NCBI GenBank assembly: GCA_018712665.1
Contig: DVGP01000101.1
Coordinates: 1 to 22,341 of the forward strand
Source: Candidatus Pelethomonas intestinigallinarum
GTDB lineage: Bacteria; Bacillota; Clostridia; Oscillospirales; Oscillospiraceae
Direction of reading: 5' to 3'
Length of the DNA: 22,341 nt
Under the pieces are notes generated by a model that did no database searches, had not been told where the DNA came from, and worked only from the letters and a program-made list of their open reading frames with translations. This document shows positions 1 through 6,158 of this stretch, in pieces; the stretch's first letter is position 1, and each line of letters begins with the position of its first letter. A program made the position numbers and the translations under genes.

Positions 1-71
1 GACGCAAAGGGGGGCGCCCGCCCTCCTTTGGAAACCCCCGCATAACCTCCAGTTGTCCTGCCTAACGCTGG

Positions 72-256
72 GCACTCTCGGAGTGCATGGGGGGTAGCCT
101 CTTTGGCGAGGGGGCGGAGCCCCCTTGAAAAGCCGTTGTGGGTGGAGGGATTTTTAAGGGGGGAGGGGGAGTCGGAACACCCTCACCCCTTAAACGCCCT
201 TTTGGGTACTTTTCCGGCGAGGGAAAAGTACCCCGGGGTCCGGGGGCGGAGCCCCT
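72..256. repeat. Cluster of five stem-loops, REP-like intergenic element
   Basis: Five inverted repeats follow one another. They are 72-77/81-86 (GCACTC/GAGTGC), 109-115/119-125 (AGGGGGC/GCCCCCT, GGA loop), 153-161/186-194 (TTTAAGGGG/CCCCTTAAA, with an inner GAGGG/CCCTC at 163-167/180-184), 204-215/222-233 (perfect 12-bp stem, GGGTACTTTTCC with its complement, 6-nt loop) and 243-247/251-255 (GGGGC/GCCCC, again with a GGA loop). The second and fifth are near-copies of one motif, GGGGGCGGAGCCCC. I infer a dispersed, non-coding palindromic element of the kind found between genes in GC-rich gut Clostridia. Its copy number elsewhere cannot be seen from this window. Confidence 0.6.
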
Positions 257-330
257 GAGGGCCATCGACCAGATTGGCTGCCATTCGGATGTAAAATTCT
301 GCGTCCTCTCCCCGTGAAAAGGATACTGGA

Positions 331-360
331 GAATATGGAAAAGCCCCTCCTTCATAGTCT
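331..360 (+). promoter_or_regulatory. Possible sporulation (sigma-E-like) promoter before ylmC-like gene
   Basis: GAATATG at 331-337 and CATAGTCT at 353-360 resemble the sigma-E -35 (ATA core) and -10 (CATA....T) elements. There are 17 nt between the ATA and the CATA. The predicted start of transcription would fall about 20 nt before the gene's ribosome binding site. No good sigma-A pair is evident in the same place. The match is partial, so this is a candidate only. Confidence 0.4.
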
Positions 361-389
361 GGAAAAAGAAAAGAGAAGGAGGTGCCGCC

Positions 390-677
390 ATGCAGTGCCG
401 GATGGTGGAGATGCGGTACAAGGAGGTTATCAACATCTGCGACGGCTGCCGCCTGGGCTTCGTGGGGGACGTGGAGGTGCTGCTGCCGGAGGGGAGGGTC
501 ACCGCCCTGATCGTGCCGGGACCCTGCCGTTTTTTCGGCCTGTTCGGCAGGGGGGAGGAGTTTTACGTCCCTTGGGAGTGCATCAAGCAGATCGGGGACG
601 ACATCATCCTCATCGACAAGCCGGCGGAGCGGCGGCCGCCCTACCAGGAGCGGCGGCGGAAGCGGCGGCTGTTCTAG
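390..677 (+). CDS. YlmC/YmxH family sporulation protein (PRC-barrel)
   Basis: This 95-residue protein has the all-beta PRC-barrel look of the YlmC/YmxH family, with an opening that reads MRYKEVINICDGCRLGF followed by short beta strands (GDVEVLLPEGRVTALIVPG) and a basic arginine-rich tail. Family members are small, conserved in endospore formers and annotated as sporulation proteins; their molecular role is not established. The start is fixed by an AAGGAGG site at 376-382, seven bases before the ATG. The length is normal for the family. It stands alone between the palindromic region and the rpsB promoter, and may be read from a sporulation sigma factor promoter just upstream. A larger frame covering the same DNA (314-724) is an arginine/glycine-rich shadow. 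Confidence 0.85.
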   Translation: MQCRMVEMRYKEVINICDGCRLGFVGDVEVLLPEGRVTALIVPGPCRFFGLFGRGEEFYVPWECIKQIGDDIILIDKPAERRPPYQERRRKRRLF

Positions 678-704
678 GAGAGGAGAAGACGGCGAAGCGT
701 AAAA

Positions 705-738
705 TTTTTCCTGAATTTTCCTGATTTTTACCCAAAAA
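705..738 (+). promoter_or_regulatory. Phased A/T tracts upstream of rpsB promoter
   Basis: A 10-nt unit occurs twice in tandem (TTTTTCCTGA at 705-714, ATTTTCCTGA at 715-724), then a partial third copy begins at 725, and an A-run lies at 734-738. The T/A runs therefore recur about once per helical turn, ending just before the -35 at 743. This could act as an UP element or as bent DNA raising rpsB transcription. Confidence 0.4.
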
Positions 739-742
739 GTTC

Positions 743-771
743 TTGCAATCCCGGGAATCGTATGGTATTAT
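743..771 (+). promoter_or_regulatory. Extended -10 sigma-A promoter for rpsB-tsf
   Basis: TTGCAA at 743-748 and TATTAT at 766-771 are separated by 17 nt. A TGG just before the -10 gives the extended TGn element. This is a strong vegetative promoter by consensus. Transcription should start near 778-780, leaving a leader of roughly 105 nt before rpsB. Confidence 0.75.
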
Positions 772-778
772 ATTTCAG

Positions 779-884
779 CATTACGCACAGCGCCTGATGT
801 CCGGCCGGTGCCGCCTTGGCGGTTAGCCTGGCAGATGAGGGGCTGGAGGTAAGAAACTAAATTTAACGGAGGAATGAATCAACC
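779..884 (+). promoter_or_regulatory. Structured 5' leader of rpsB
   Basis: The roughly 105-nt leader between the predicted transcription start and the rpsB ATG is GC-rich in its first half and can fold. The clearest element pairs GCCGCC (around 810-815) with GGCGGT (around 818-823), and GC-rich blocks flank it. The last 40 nt are AT-rich and carry the ribosome binding site GGAGG at 868-872. Leaders of rpsB act as S2 autoregulatory sites in some bacteria. That role here is an inference; I do not recognise a named leader motif. Confidence 0.3.
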
Positions 885-1622
885 ATGGCAAGTGTCGTAT
901 CCATGAAGCAGCTGCTGGAGGCAGGTGTCCACTTCGGCCACCAGACCCGCCGCTGGAACCCCAAGATGGCTCCCTATATTTACACCGAGCGCAACGGGAT
1001 CTACATCATCGACCTGCAGAAGACCGTCAAGAAGCTGGAGGAGGCTTACAACTTCGTCCGTCAGCTCAGCGAGAGCGGTCAGTCCCTGCTGTTTGTGGGC
1101 ACCAAGAAGCAGGCTCAGGAGGCCATCAAGGACGAGGCCCTGCGCTGCAACATGTACTATGTCAACGCCCGCTGGCTGGGCGGCATGATGACCAACTTCA
1201 AGACCATGCGCACCCGCGTGGACCGTCTCAACCAGCTCAAGCGGATGCAGGAGGACGGCACCTTTGATATGCTGCCCAAGAAGGAAGTCATGAAGCACCT
1301 GGGCGAGATCGCCAAGCTGGAGAAGTACCTGGGCGGCGTCAAGGAGATGAAGAAGCTGCCCGGCGCTCTGTTCATCGTGGACACCCGCAAGGAGCGCAAC
1401 GCCATCGCCGAGGCCCACAAGCTGGGCATCCCCGTCGTGGCCATCGCCGACACCAACTGCGATCCCGATGAGATTGATTACCCCATCCCCGGCAACGATG
1501 ACGCCATCCGCGCCATTCGCCTCATCGCTTCCATCATGGCCAACGCCATGATCGAGGGCAAGCAGGGCGAGCAGGTGGAGGAAGAGGCCGCCGCTGAGGA
1601 GACCGCTCCCGCCGCCGAGTAA
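885..1622 (+). CDS. rpsB: 30S ribosomal protein S2
   Basis: The 245-residue product is full length and matches S2 from end to end: the N-terminal MKQLLEAGVHFGHQTRRWNP block, the central LFVGTKKQAQEAI and YVNARWLGGMMTN blocks, and the C-terminal NDDAIRAIRLI block, followed by an acidic alanine/glutamate tail typical of Firmicutes. S2 binds late to the 30S head-platform junction and helps anchor S1-like functions and mRNA binding. The ribosome binding site GGAGG lies at 868-872, rather far (12 nt) from the ATG. An alternative ATG at 874 is out of frame and ends after ten codons. It is read from the promoter at 743-771 and is followed by tsf, the usual bacterial pair. Confidence 0.98.
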   Translation: MASVVSMKQLLEAGVHFGHQTRRWNPKMAPYIYTERNGIYIIDLQKTVKKLEEAYNFVRQLSESGQSLLFVGTKKQAQEAIKDEALRCNMYYVNARWLGGMMTNFKTMRTRVDRLNQLKRMQEDGTFDMLPKKEVMKHLGEIAKLEKYLGGVKEMKKLPGALFIVDTRKERNAIAEAHKLGIPVVAIADTNCDPDEIDYPIPGNDDAIRAIRLIASIMANAMIEGKQGEQVEEEAAAEETAPAAE

Positions 1623-1651
1623 GGCTCAGACCGCCTCAAAAATGAAACCCT

Positions 1652-1676
1652 ATGGGGCGGGATGGTCCCGCCCCAT
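1652..1676 (+). terminator. Hairpin between rpsB and tsf (attenuator-like)
   Basis: A perfect 11-bp stem (1652-1662 with 1666-1676) closes on a 3-nt loop. It is followed by a mixed pyrimidine run (TCTTCTT) rather than an uninterrupted T-tract. This suggests a weak terminator or an RNA-processing or stability element setting the S2 to EF-Ts ratio, not a full stop, since no separate promoter for tsf is visible. Confidence 0.55.
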
Positions 1677-1715
1677 TCTTCTTATCACAGAAAATTTACT
1701 GGAGGAAAATTTACT

Positions 1716-2639
1716 ATGGCTTTTACCGCTGCTGATGTAAAGAACCTGCGCGAGATGACCGGCGTGGGCATGATGGACTGCAAGAAGGCCCTGGTCGCCT
1801 CCGACGGCGACATGGACAAGGCTGTTGAGTACCTGCGTGAGAAGGGCCTGGCCGCCTCCGCCAAGAAGGCCGGCCGCATCGCCGCCGAGGGCATGGCTTA
1901 CGCCGCCGTCATCGACGGCGTGGGCGTGGTGGTCGAGGTCAACGCCGAGACCGACTTCGTGGGCAAGAACGAGAAGTTCCAGGAGTTCGTCAAGGGTGTG
2001 GCCGCCACTGTCGCCAAGTGCGCTCCCGCCGATCTGGACGCCCTGATGGAGTGCAAGTACAACGGCACCGACCTGACCGTCACCCAGCAGCAGCAGGAGA
2101 TGGTCCTGGTCATCGGCGAGAACATCAAGGTCCGCCGCTTCGCCCGCTTCGCTGAGGGCGTGTGCGTGCCCTATATCCACGCCGGCGGCAAGATCGGCGT
2201 GTTGGTGAACCTGGCCGTGGAGGGCGAGGCCTCCGACAAGGTCCTGGAGATGGGCAAGGATGTGGCCATGCAGATCGCCGCTCTGAATCCCCGCTTCTGG
2301 GACAAGTCCCAGGTCACCGAGGACGTGCTCGCTGAGGAGAAGAAGATCATGCTGGCCCAGATGGACAACGATCCCAAGATGGCCAGCAAGCCCGCTCAGG
2401 TCAAGGAGAAGATCGTTGAGGGCAAGCTCAACAAGTTCTACGCTGAGAACTGCCTGCTCCAGCAGGAGTTCGTCAAGGACAACTCCATGACCGTGGAGCA
2501 GTATATGAACGCCGTGGCCAAGGAGGCCGGCGTGAAGGTCACCCTGAAGGATGCCGTCCGCTTCGAGAAGGGCGAGGGCATCGAGAAGAAGCAGGACGAC
2601 TTCGCCGCCGAGATCGCTTCCATGGTGGGCGGTAAGTAA
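1716..2639 (+). CDS. tsf: Elongation factor Ts
   Basis: The 307-residue protein is the guanine nucleotide exchange factor for EF-Tu. The N-terminal UBA-like domain (about 1-50; AFTAADVKNLREMTGVGMMDCKKAL region) is followed by the EF-Tu-contacting TDFVGKNE motif at 79-86, which inserts near the EF-Tu Mg site, and then the two-part core and C-terminal module. The length is typical. The start at 1716 is chosen because GGAGG at 1701-1705 precedes it by 10 nt and the protein begins as EF-Ts does. An upstream in-frame ATG at 1662 lies inside the intergenic hairpin and would add 18 unrelated residues. A strong terminator follows. pyrH and frr, often next in line, are absent. Confidence 0.97.
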   Translation: MAFTAADVKNLREMTGVGMMDCKKALVASDGDMDKAVEYLREKGLAASAKKAGRIAAEGMAYAAVIDGVGVVVEVNAETDFVGKNEKFQEFVKGVAATVAKCAPADLDALMECKYNGTDLTVTQQQQEMVLVIGENIKVRRFARFAEGVCVPYIHAGGKIGVLVNLAVEGEASDKVLEMGKDVAMQIAALNPRFWDKSQVTEDVLAEEKKIMLAQMDNDPKMASKPAQVKEKIVEGKLNKFYAENCLLQQEFVKDNSMTVEQYMNAVAKEAGVKVTLKDAVRFEKGEGIEKKQDDFAAEIASMVGGK

Positions 2640-2659
2640 TCTAACGAGCGAAATACAAG

Positions 2660-2688
2660 GCCCGGGGCAGATGCCCCGGGCTTTTTTT
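2660..2688 (+). terminator. Rho-independent terminator after tsf
   Basis: A perfect 9-bp GC stem (GCCCGGGGC at 2660-2668 with 2673-2681) with a 4-nt loop is followed by seven T residues at 2682-2688. It closes the rpsB-tsf unit. On the other strand it is followed by a weaker T-rich stretch, so it may also slow transcripts from the convergent rqcH gene. Confidence 0.9.
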
Positions 2689-2759
2689 ATTATGACTGCG
2701 CTATATCACCGCTGAAAGCAGAGCATTTTTTTGAAAAAAGTGGTAAGGTATTCGGCTTG

Positions 2760-4511
2760 TCAATAACTGGAAACAGAAAGCTTTTTCACCAATTCCTCTG
2801 ACGGCGCGACATAGGCTGTCTGATAGGGGTCATAGACCACCATGCCCGGACGGGCCCCGGCAGGTTTTCTTACGTTGCGGACCTGGGTGTAGTCCACTGC
2901 CACCTGACCGCTGTTCCGGCCCTGGGAGAACCAGGCCGCCAGGACGGCCGCTTCGGTCATGGACTGCTCGTCCGGCTGGCTGCCCTCAGCGCAGAGGATC
3001 ACGTGGGAGCCGTGGATGCGCTGGGTGTGAAACCAGTAGTCGGACTTGTAGGCGTTTTTTGTCAACCGGTCGTTCTGTTCATTGCTGCGGCCTACCAGGA
3101 TGCGAAGCCCGGTGGAGGACCGGAACTGCCGTGGGCCGCTGGCAGGACGGCGGGGCTCCTTCTTGCGGGGTACCTGTCCCTTCAGATACCCGGCCTCCCG
3201 CAGCTCCCGGCGGATGTCCGCAAAGTCCTGCTCCGCCTCCGCCCGGGTCAGCTCGTCCAGCACGCTCTCCAGCCAGTCCCGCTCCCGCCGGGCAATTTCC
3301 ATCTGTTCGATGAGATAGGTCTCCGCCGTCTTGGCCTTGCTGTACTGCTTGAAATATTTCGCGGCGTTCTGCTGGGGGGTGAGGAGGGGGTCCAGCGGAA
3401 TGTCCACCTCCCGGCAGTCCGGGTCGTAGTAGTTCTGGGCCCGGAGGAGGGCCTGCCCCTTTTCCATCCGGTAGAGGTTGGCGGTGATCAGCTCTCCGCG
3501 GATCCGCAGCGTCTCCCGGTCCTGGGTCTTTGCGTACTCCTTCTCCTGAAGGGCCAGCTTCCGCCGCATCCGGTCCCGGGCGTTGGATGCCGCCCGCTGA
3601 AGGTCCTGGCCCCGCTGGCGGACCCGCTCCATCTGTTCGCGGGTCTCATAAAAGGCGTCCAGAAGGAGAGAGAAGCTGTCGTATTCCCGCCCCTCGACAG
3701 AATTGCCGTACTGCGTGATCGATTGGTAGGAGAAATCAAAGGGCTTTCCATCTCTGCTGAGAAGATATGCTGTAAAGTGTTCTTCCTTCACAGTATTTTG
3801 CCAATCAAGGAAAGCAGCCTTCAGTCTGGTCCGATCCGCCTCCGACAGCAGCCGGGCGTCGCCGCTGCCGCAGCCCCGGCAGGCGATCTCCCGGCAGATC
3901 AGGGGGGAGAGGCCGAAGAAGCTGCTCAGCAGGAGGGAGGCGCATTCTGTCTCCTGTCCTGCTTGGGAGAAAAGGCGGTCCAGTTCCGCATCCTCCACCG
4001 CCAGGGGGTCCAGCTTGTCCTGGGCAGGGGGCAGGCGGTAGAAGAGCCCCGGCAGCACCTGCCGGTCCGGGCTCATCTCCATGTCCACCCGCCGCAGGCA
4101 GTCCACGATCCTGTCCTGGCCGTCCAGGAGGATCAGGTTGGAGCGGGGACCCATGCACTCCAGCACCAGCTTTCGCTGCCCCGGCTCTCCCAGCTCGTCC
4201 ACCATGTCGATGGTCAGGGAGACCACCCGCTCCAGGGCTGGCTGCTGGATGGCGGAGATGCGGCCCCCGGCCAGGTGCTTGCGCAGGAGCATGCAGAACA
4301 TGGGGGGCGCCGCGGGGTTTTCCCGGGAAATGGTAGTCAGATGGAGCCGGGCCTGGTTGGCGCCGGCGGAGAGGAGGAGCTTTCGACCGCCACGGAGGGA
4401 CAGGATCACCTGATCCCGGCCGGGCTGCTGGATCTTCTCAATCCGCAGTCCCAGCAGCTCCTTTTGGAGCTCCCGGACTACGGCTGTGAGGCAAATGGCG
4501 TCAAGTGGCAT
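2760..4511 (-). CDS. rqcH: RqcH, ribosome quality control NFACT protein
   Basis: The 583-residue protein is the bacterial Rqc2/NEMF homologue, formerly annotated as fibronectin-binding protein. RqcH binds large subunits carrying stalled peptidyl-tRNA and recruits tRNA-Ala to add C-terminal alanine tails that mark the chain for degradation. The NFACT-N domain (about 1-200; FCMLLRKHLAGGRI at 72-85, MGPRSNLILLDG region) is followed by helical HhH/coiled-coil segments (about 260-430) and the NFACT-R domain near the C-terminus with the FHTQRIHGSHVIL signature. The DR pair needed for alanine tailing aligns with E94-R95, a conservative change. It overlaps mrnC by 11 bp and shares its promoter. In B. 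subtilis rqcH lies beside the yicC-remA-gmk block, so here it is nearby but inverted. Confidence 0.95.
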   Translation of the reverse strand: MPLDAICLTAVVRELQKELLGLRIEKIQQPGRDQVILSLRGGRKLLLSAGANQARLHLTTISRENPAAPPMFCMLLRKHLAGGRISAIQQPALERVVSLTIDMVDELGEPGQRKLVLECMGPRSNLILLDGQDRIVDCLRRVDMEMSPDRQVLPGLFYRLPPAQDKLDPLAVEDAELDRLFSQAGQETECASLLLSSFFGLSPLICREIACRGCGSGDARLLSEADRTRLKAAFLDWQNTVKEEHFTAYLLSRDGKPFDFSYQSITQYGNSVEGREYDSFSLLLDAFYETREQMERVRQRGQDLQRAASNARDRMRRKLALQEKEYAKTQDRETLRIRGELITANLYRMEKGQALLRAQNYYDPDCREVDIPLDPLLTPQQNAAKYFKQYSKAKTAETYLIEQMEIARRERDWLESVLDELTRAEAEQDFADIRRELREAGYLKGQVPRKKEPRRPASGPRQFRSSTGLRILVGRSNEQNDRLTKNAYKSDYWFHTQRIHGSHVILCAEGSQPDEQSMTEAAVLAAWFSQGRNSGQVAVDYTQVRNVRKPAGARPGMVVYDPYQTAYVAPSEELVKKLSVSSY

Positions 4512-4917
4512 CGTCGGTCTCCTCCATCATGATGGTAAAAAGCTGATTGATCCGGCCCGTGGCCCCGTGGAGATAGAGATAGCCCAGCAGGCACTCCAGG
4601 GCAGTGGCCTTCAGGTAGTCTGCCCGGCTGGCGCTGGGGGGGACGGAGTGGACGTGGGCGTTGCGGCCCCGCTTGTAGACTGCCAGCTCCTCCTCCGTCA
4701 GCAGGGGAAGAAGCTTCTCGCCTCGTTCCGCCTGGGACTGGGCCTTTACCAGGGCCACCGCGGCCCGGTGGAGGTTTTTTCCGGTGGCTTTGCCGTGGGC
4801 GCACAGCCAGGTGCGGACCAGCAGCTCATAGACCGCGTCCCCCAGGTGGGCCAGGCCGATGCTGCTGATGGCCCGGATGTCGTCCTCCTTCAGATGCGGC
4901 GCGAAATAGTTCTCCAT
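4501..4917 (-). CDS. mrnC: Mini-ribonuclease III
   Basis: The 138-residue protein is a Mini-III: an RNase III catalytic domain with no double-stranded RNA binding domain, which matures the ends of 23S rRNA in Firmicutes. The first catalytic helix reads GLAHLGDAVYELLVR with D27 and E31. The second part has RGRNAHVHSVP (84-93) and the signature helix ATALECLLGYLYL with E108. The length is normal for the family. The ribosome binding site AGGAG lies at 4923-4927 on this strand, five bases from the ATG. Its last codons overlap the start of rqcH, so the two are probably translationally coupled. In B. subtilis mrnC lies in the cysS-rlmB region instead. Confidence 0.95.
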   Translation of the reverse strand: MENYFAPHLKEDDIRAISSIGLAHLGDAVYELLVRTWLCAHGKATGKNLHRAAVALVKAQSQAERGEKLLPLLTEEELAVYKRGRNAHVHSVPPSASRADYLKATALECLLGYLYLHGATGRINQLFTIMMEETDDAT

Positions 4918-4953
4918 ATGCTCTCCTAGTGCTTGTCATTGTGATTCTTTTCT

Positions 4954-4981
4954 ATTATATCCATAACCTGACGGCTGTCAA
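4954..4981 (-). promoter_or_regulatory. Consensus sigma-A promoter for mrnC-rqcH
   Basis: Read on the minus strand, TTGACA (4976-4981) and TATAAT (4954-4959) are both perfect consensus hexamers, separated by 16 nt. Transcription would begin near 4947, about 30 nt before the mrnC start codon, leaving a short leader with the ribosome binding site. Confidence 0.85.
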
Positions 4982-5040
4982 ATCAAAAGACGCGGCGGGA
5001 GGGTGCGCCTCCAATTTCAGGCGCCGGCAGAAAAAGCGGG

Positions 5041-5901
5041 TTACGGCTGACACTGCCCGCAGGGCTCATATCCCATAGCGATCAGGTCCTCCCGGCTGCC
5101 GGTATAGGTCTCCTTGTTCTCCTCGCTCATAGAGGTCACGCCGGAGCAGCCCGGGTCGTGGAACTTTCCCGAGCTGGTGTTGATAATGTAAGTGAAGCCC
5201 TCGGCCTCGCCGCTTTCATTGGGCTCCTCACCCTCCAGCCAGCTCTCCCCGGTGGCGTAGTCAATGACCACGCCGGGCTGGACGTTGTAAACGTATACGT
5301 TAAAGCACACACCCTCGCCGTTGTCCTCTACGGACAGCGCCTCCATTTGCACCCCGCGGGCCACCAGCTCCATCCCCTCAAAGTCCGGGGTCACCCGGTA
5401 GAGCACATGGTTTCCTGTCTCCTCCACATAATCCGCCACCAGATTTTCGAAGGGGAGCATCCCCTCCACATTCATATAGCGGGTGCCGGTGATCAGATTT
5501 TGCTCGTTGGCGTTCTCTCCAGCCAGCTGGTAGCCGATGAGGTGACAGCGGTTATAGAGGTAGTTGCCGTCCACCACGCCGTCGTAGCGGACAGTTTGCC
5601 AGCCGGAGGGCTTTACCTGACCGATGGAGCTTCTTTCCTCCATGGGCATCAGCTCCGGGCAGATGTTGGCATAGGCCGTGCCGCATCGGCCCAGAGCGTC
5701 CAGCTCAGCGTAGGTCTCAAAGGGCTCTGTGGTCAGCTCGCTTTCGTCAAAGCTCGGAATATTGCCGTCTATGACGGCATAAGCCTCTCCTGCGTAGTCT
5801 GTTTCAATATCCACCTGGAAGTCTGCGGAAAGAGCGCAGGAGGTCAGAAGCAGGGAGAGGGAGAGAAGGAGCAGGGGTAGAATTTGTTTGAGTGGTCTCA
5901 T
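5041..5901 (-). CDS. Lipoprotein DNA/RNA non-specific endonuclease
   Basis: The 286-residue product starts with a lipoprotein signal: K5, a leucine-rich core and the lipobox LTSC with C22 as the lipidated residue, so it should sit on the outer face of the membrane. The central domain is a beta-beta-alpha-metal nuclease of the NucA/streptodornase type. The usual DRGH motif is here NRCH (118-121, catalytic His at about 120), followed by LIGYQLAGENANEQN with a metal-binding Asn near 135. The C-terminal 50 residues form a separate small domain with FH(248)...C(252)...C-x2-C (281, 284), an Ada-like zinc-binding arrangement seen on some secreted nucleases. The start at 5901 is chosen for its ribosome binding site and lipobox; the open frame continues 57 codons upstream across the promoter. 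Possible roles are nucleotide scavenging or DNA uptake. Confidence 0.85.
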   Translation of the reverse strand: MRPLKQILPLLLLSLSLLLTSCALSADFQVDIETDYAGEAYAVIDGNIPSFDESELTTEPFETYAELDALGRCGTAYANICPELMPMEERSSIGQVKPSGWQTVRYDGVVDGNYLYNRCHLIGYQLAGENANEQNLITGTRYMNVEGMLPFENLVADYVEETGNHVLYRVTPDFEGMELVARGVQMEALSVEDNGEGVCFNVYVYNVQPGVVIDYATGESWLEGEEPNESGEAEGFTYIINTSSGKFHDPGCSGVTSMSEENKETYTGSREDLIAMGYEPCGQCQP

Positions 5902-5934
5902 ATGGCGCCGCCTTTCGACATTTTCTAAATCGCT

Positions 5935-5962
5935 AGTATACCACATGGGGAGGAAAATGCAA
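5935..5962 (-). promoter_or_regulatory. Extended -10 promoter for the nuclease gene
   Basis: On the minus strand TTGCAT (5957-5962) and TATACT (5935-5940) are 16 nt apart, with a TGG directly before the -10. The predicted transcript starts near 5928 and the leader is about 27 nt. Between this and the cdaA promoter lie about 130 bp in which I see no gene. Confidence 0.65.
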
Positions 5963-6091
5963 AGAGGGACGGCGGCGTACTGAGAGAAATGGGGATGAAC
6001 GGGCGGAGCGTCCAGCGGCGCTGAGATAGGCGCCTGCCACTTTTCCACAATAAAAATTAACGGATTGGTCAAAAATTGCCCGGAGATTTTG

Positions 6092-6120
6092 TTGCTTTTT
6101 TCCTCCGCTTAGATTAAAAT
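6092..6120 (+). promoter_or_regulatory. Sigma-A promoter for cdaA-cdaR
   Basis: TTGCTT (6092-6097) and TAAAAT (6115-6120) are separated by 17 nt in a locally AT-rich stretch that contrasts with the surrounding GC-rich DNA. The transcript would start near 6127, about 30 nt before cdaA. Confidence 0.6.
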
Positions 6121-6158
6121 AAGGATACTTATAGGATTCTTGCAAATGGAGGGACGTC

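Larger units (their letters stand above)
1..389. other. Gene-free region with multiple inverted repeats
   Basis: No convincing coding sequence is seen here on either strand. The open frames present are proline/glycine/arginine-rich and run through palindromes. The stretch holds an imperfect hairpin at 5-30 (CAAAGG pairing with CCTTTG), which could be the end of an upstream transcription unit though no T-run follows. A chain of five further stem-loops lies between 72 and 256 (described separately), and a putative sporulation promoter sits just before the first gene. Confidence 0.7.

Noticed and set aside
314..724. 136-residue open frame overlapping the YlmC-like gene
   Set aside because: Arginine/glycine/alanine-rich shadow of the recognised PRC-barrel gene, with no ribosome binding site and no family resemblance.
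874..906. Ten-codon upstream frame overlapping the rpsB start
   Set aside because: Its ATG lies only one base after GGAGG, too close for normal initiation, so a regulatory leader peptide is not supported.
3003..4532. 509-residue open frame on the plus strand opposite rqcH
   Set aside because: A product of GC-rich codon bias; the minus strand encodes a full RqcH with all domains.
5005..5024. Stem GCGCCT/AGGCGC after the nuclease gene as a terminator
   Set aside because: Only 6 bp with an 8-nt loop and no adjacent T-run on the minus strand; too weak to call.
5902..6072. 57-codon N-terminal extension of the nuclease
   Set aside because: It would bury the lipoprotein signal and cross the gene's own promoter; the ATG at 5901 has a ribosome binding site.
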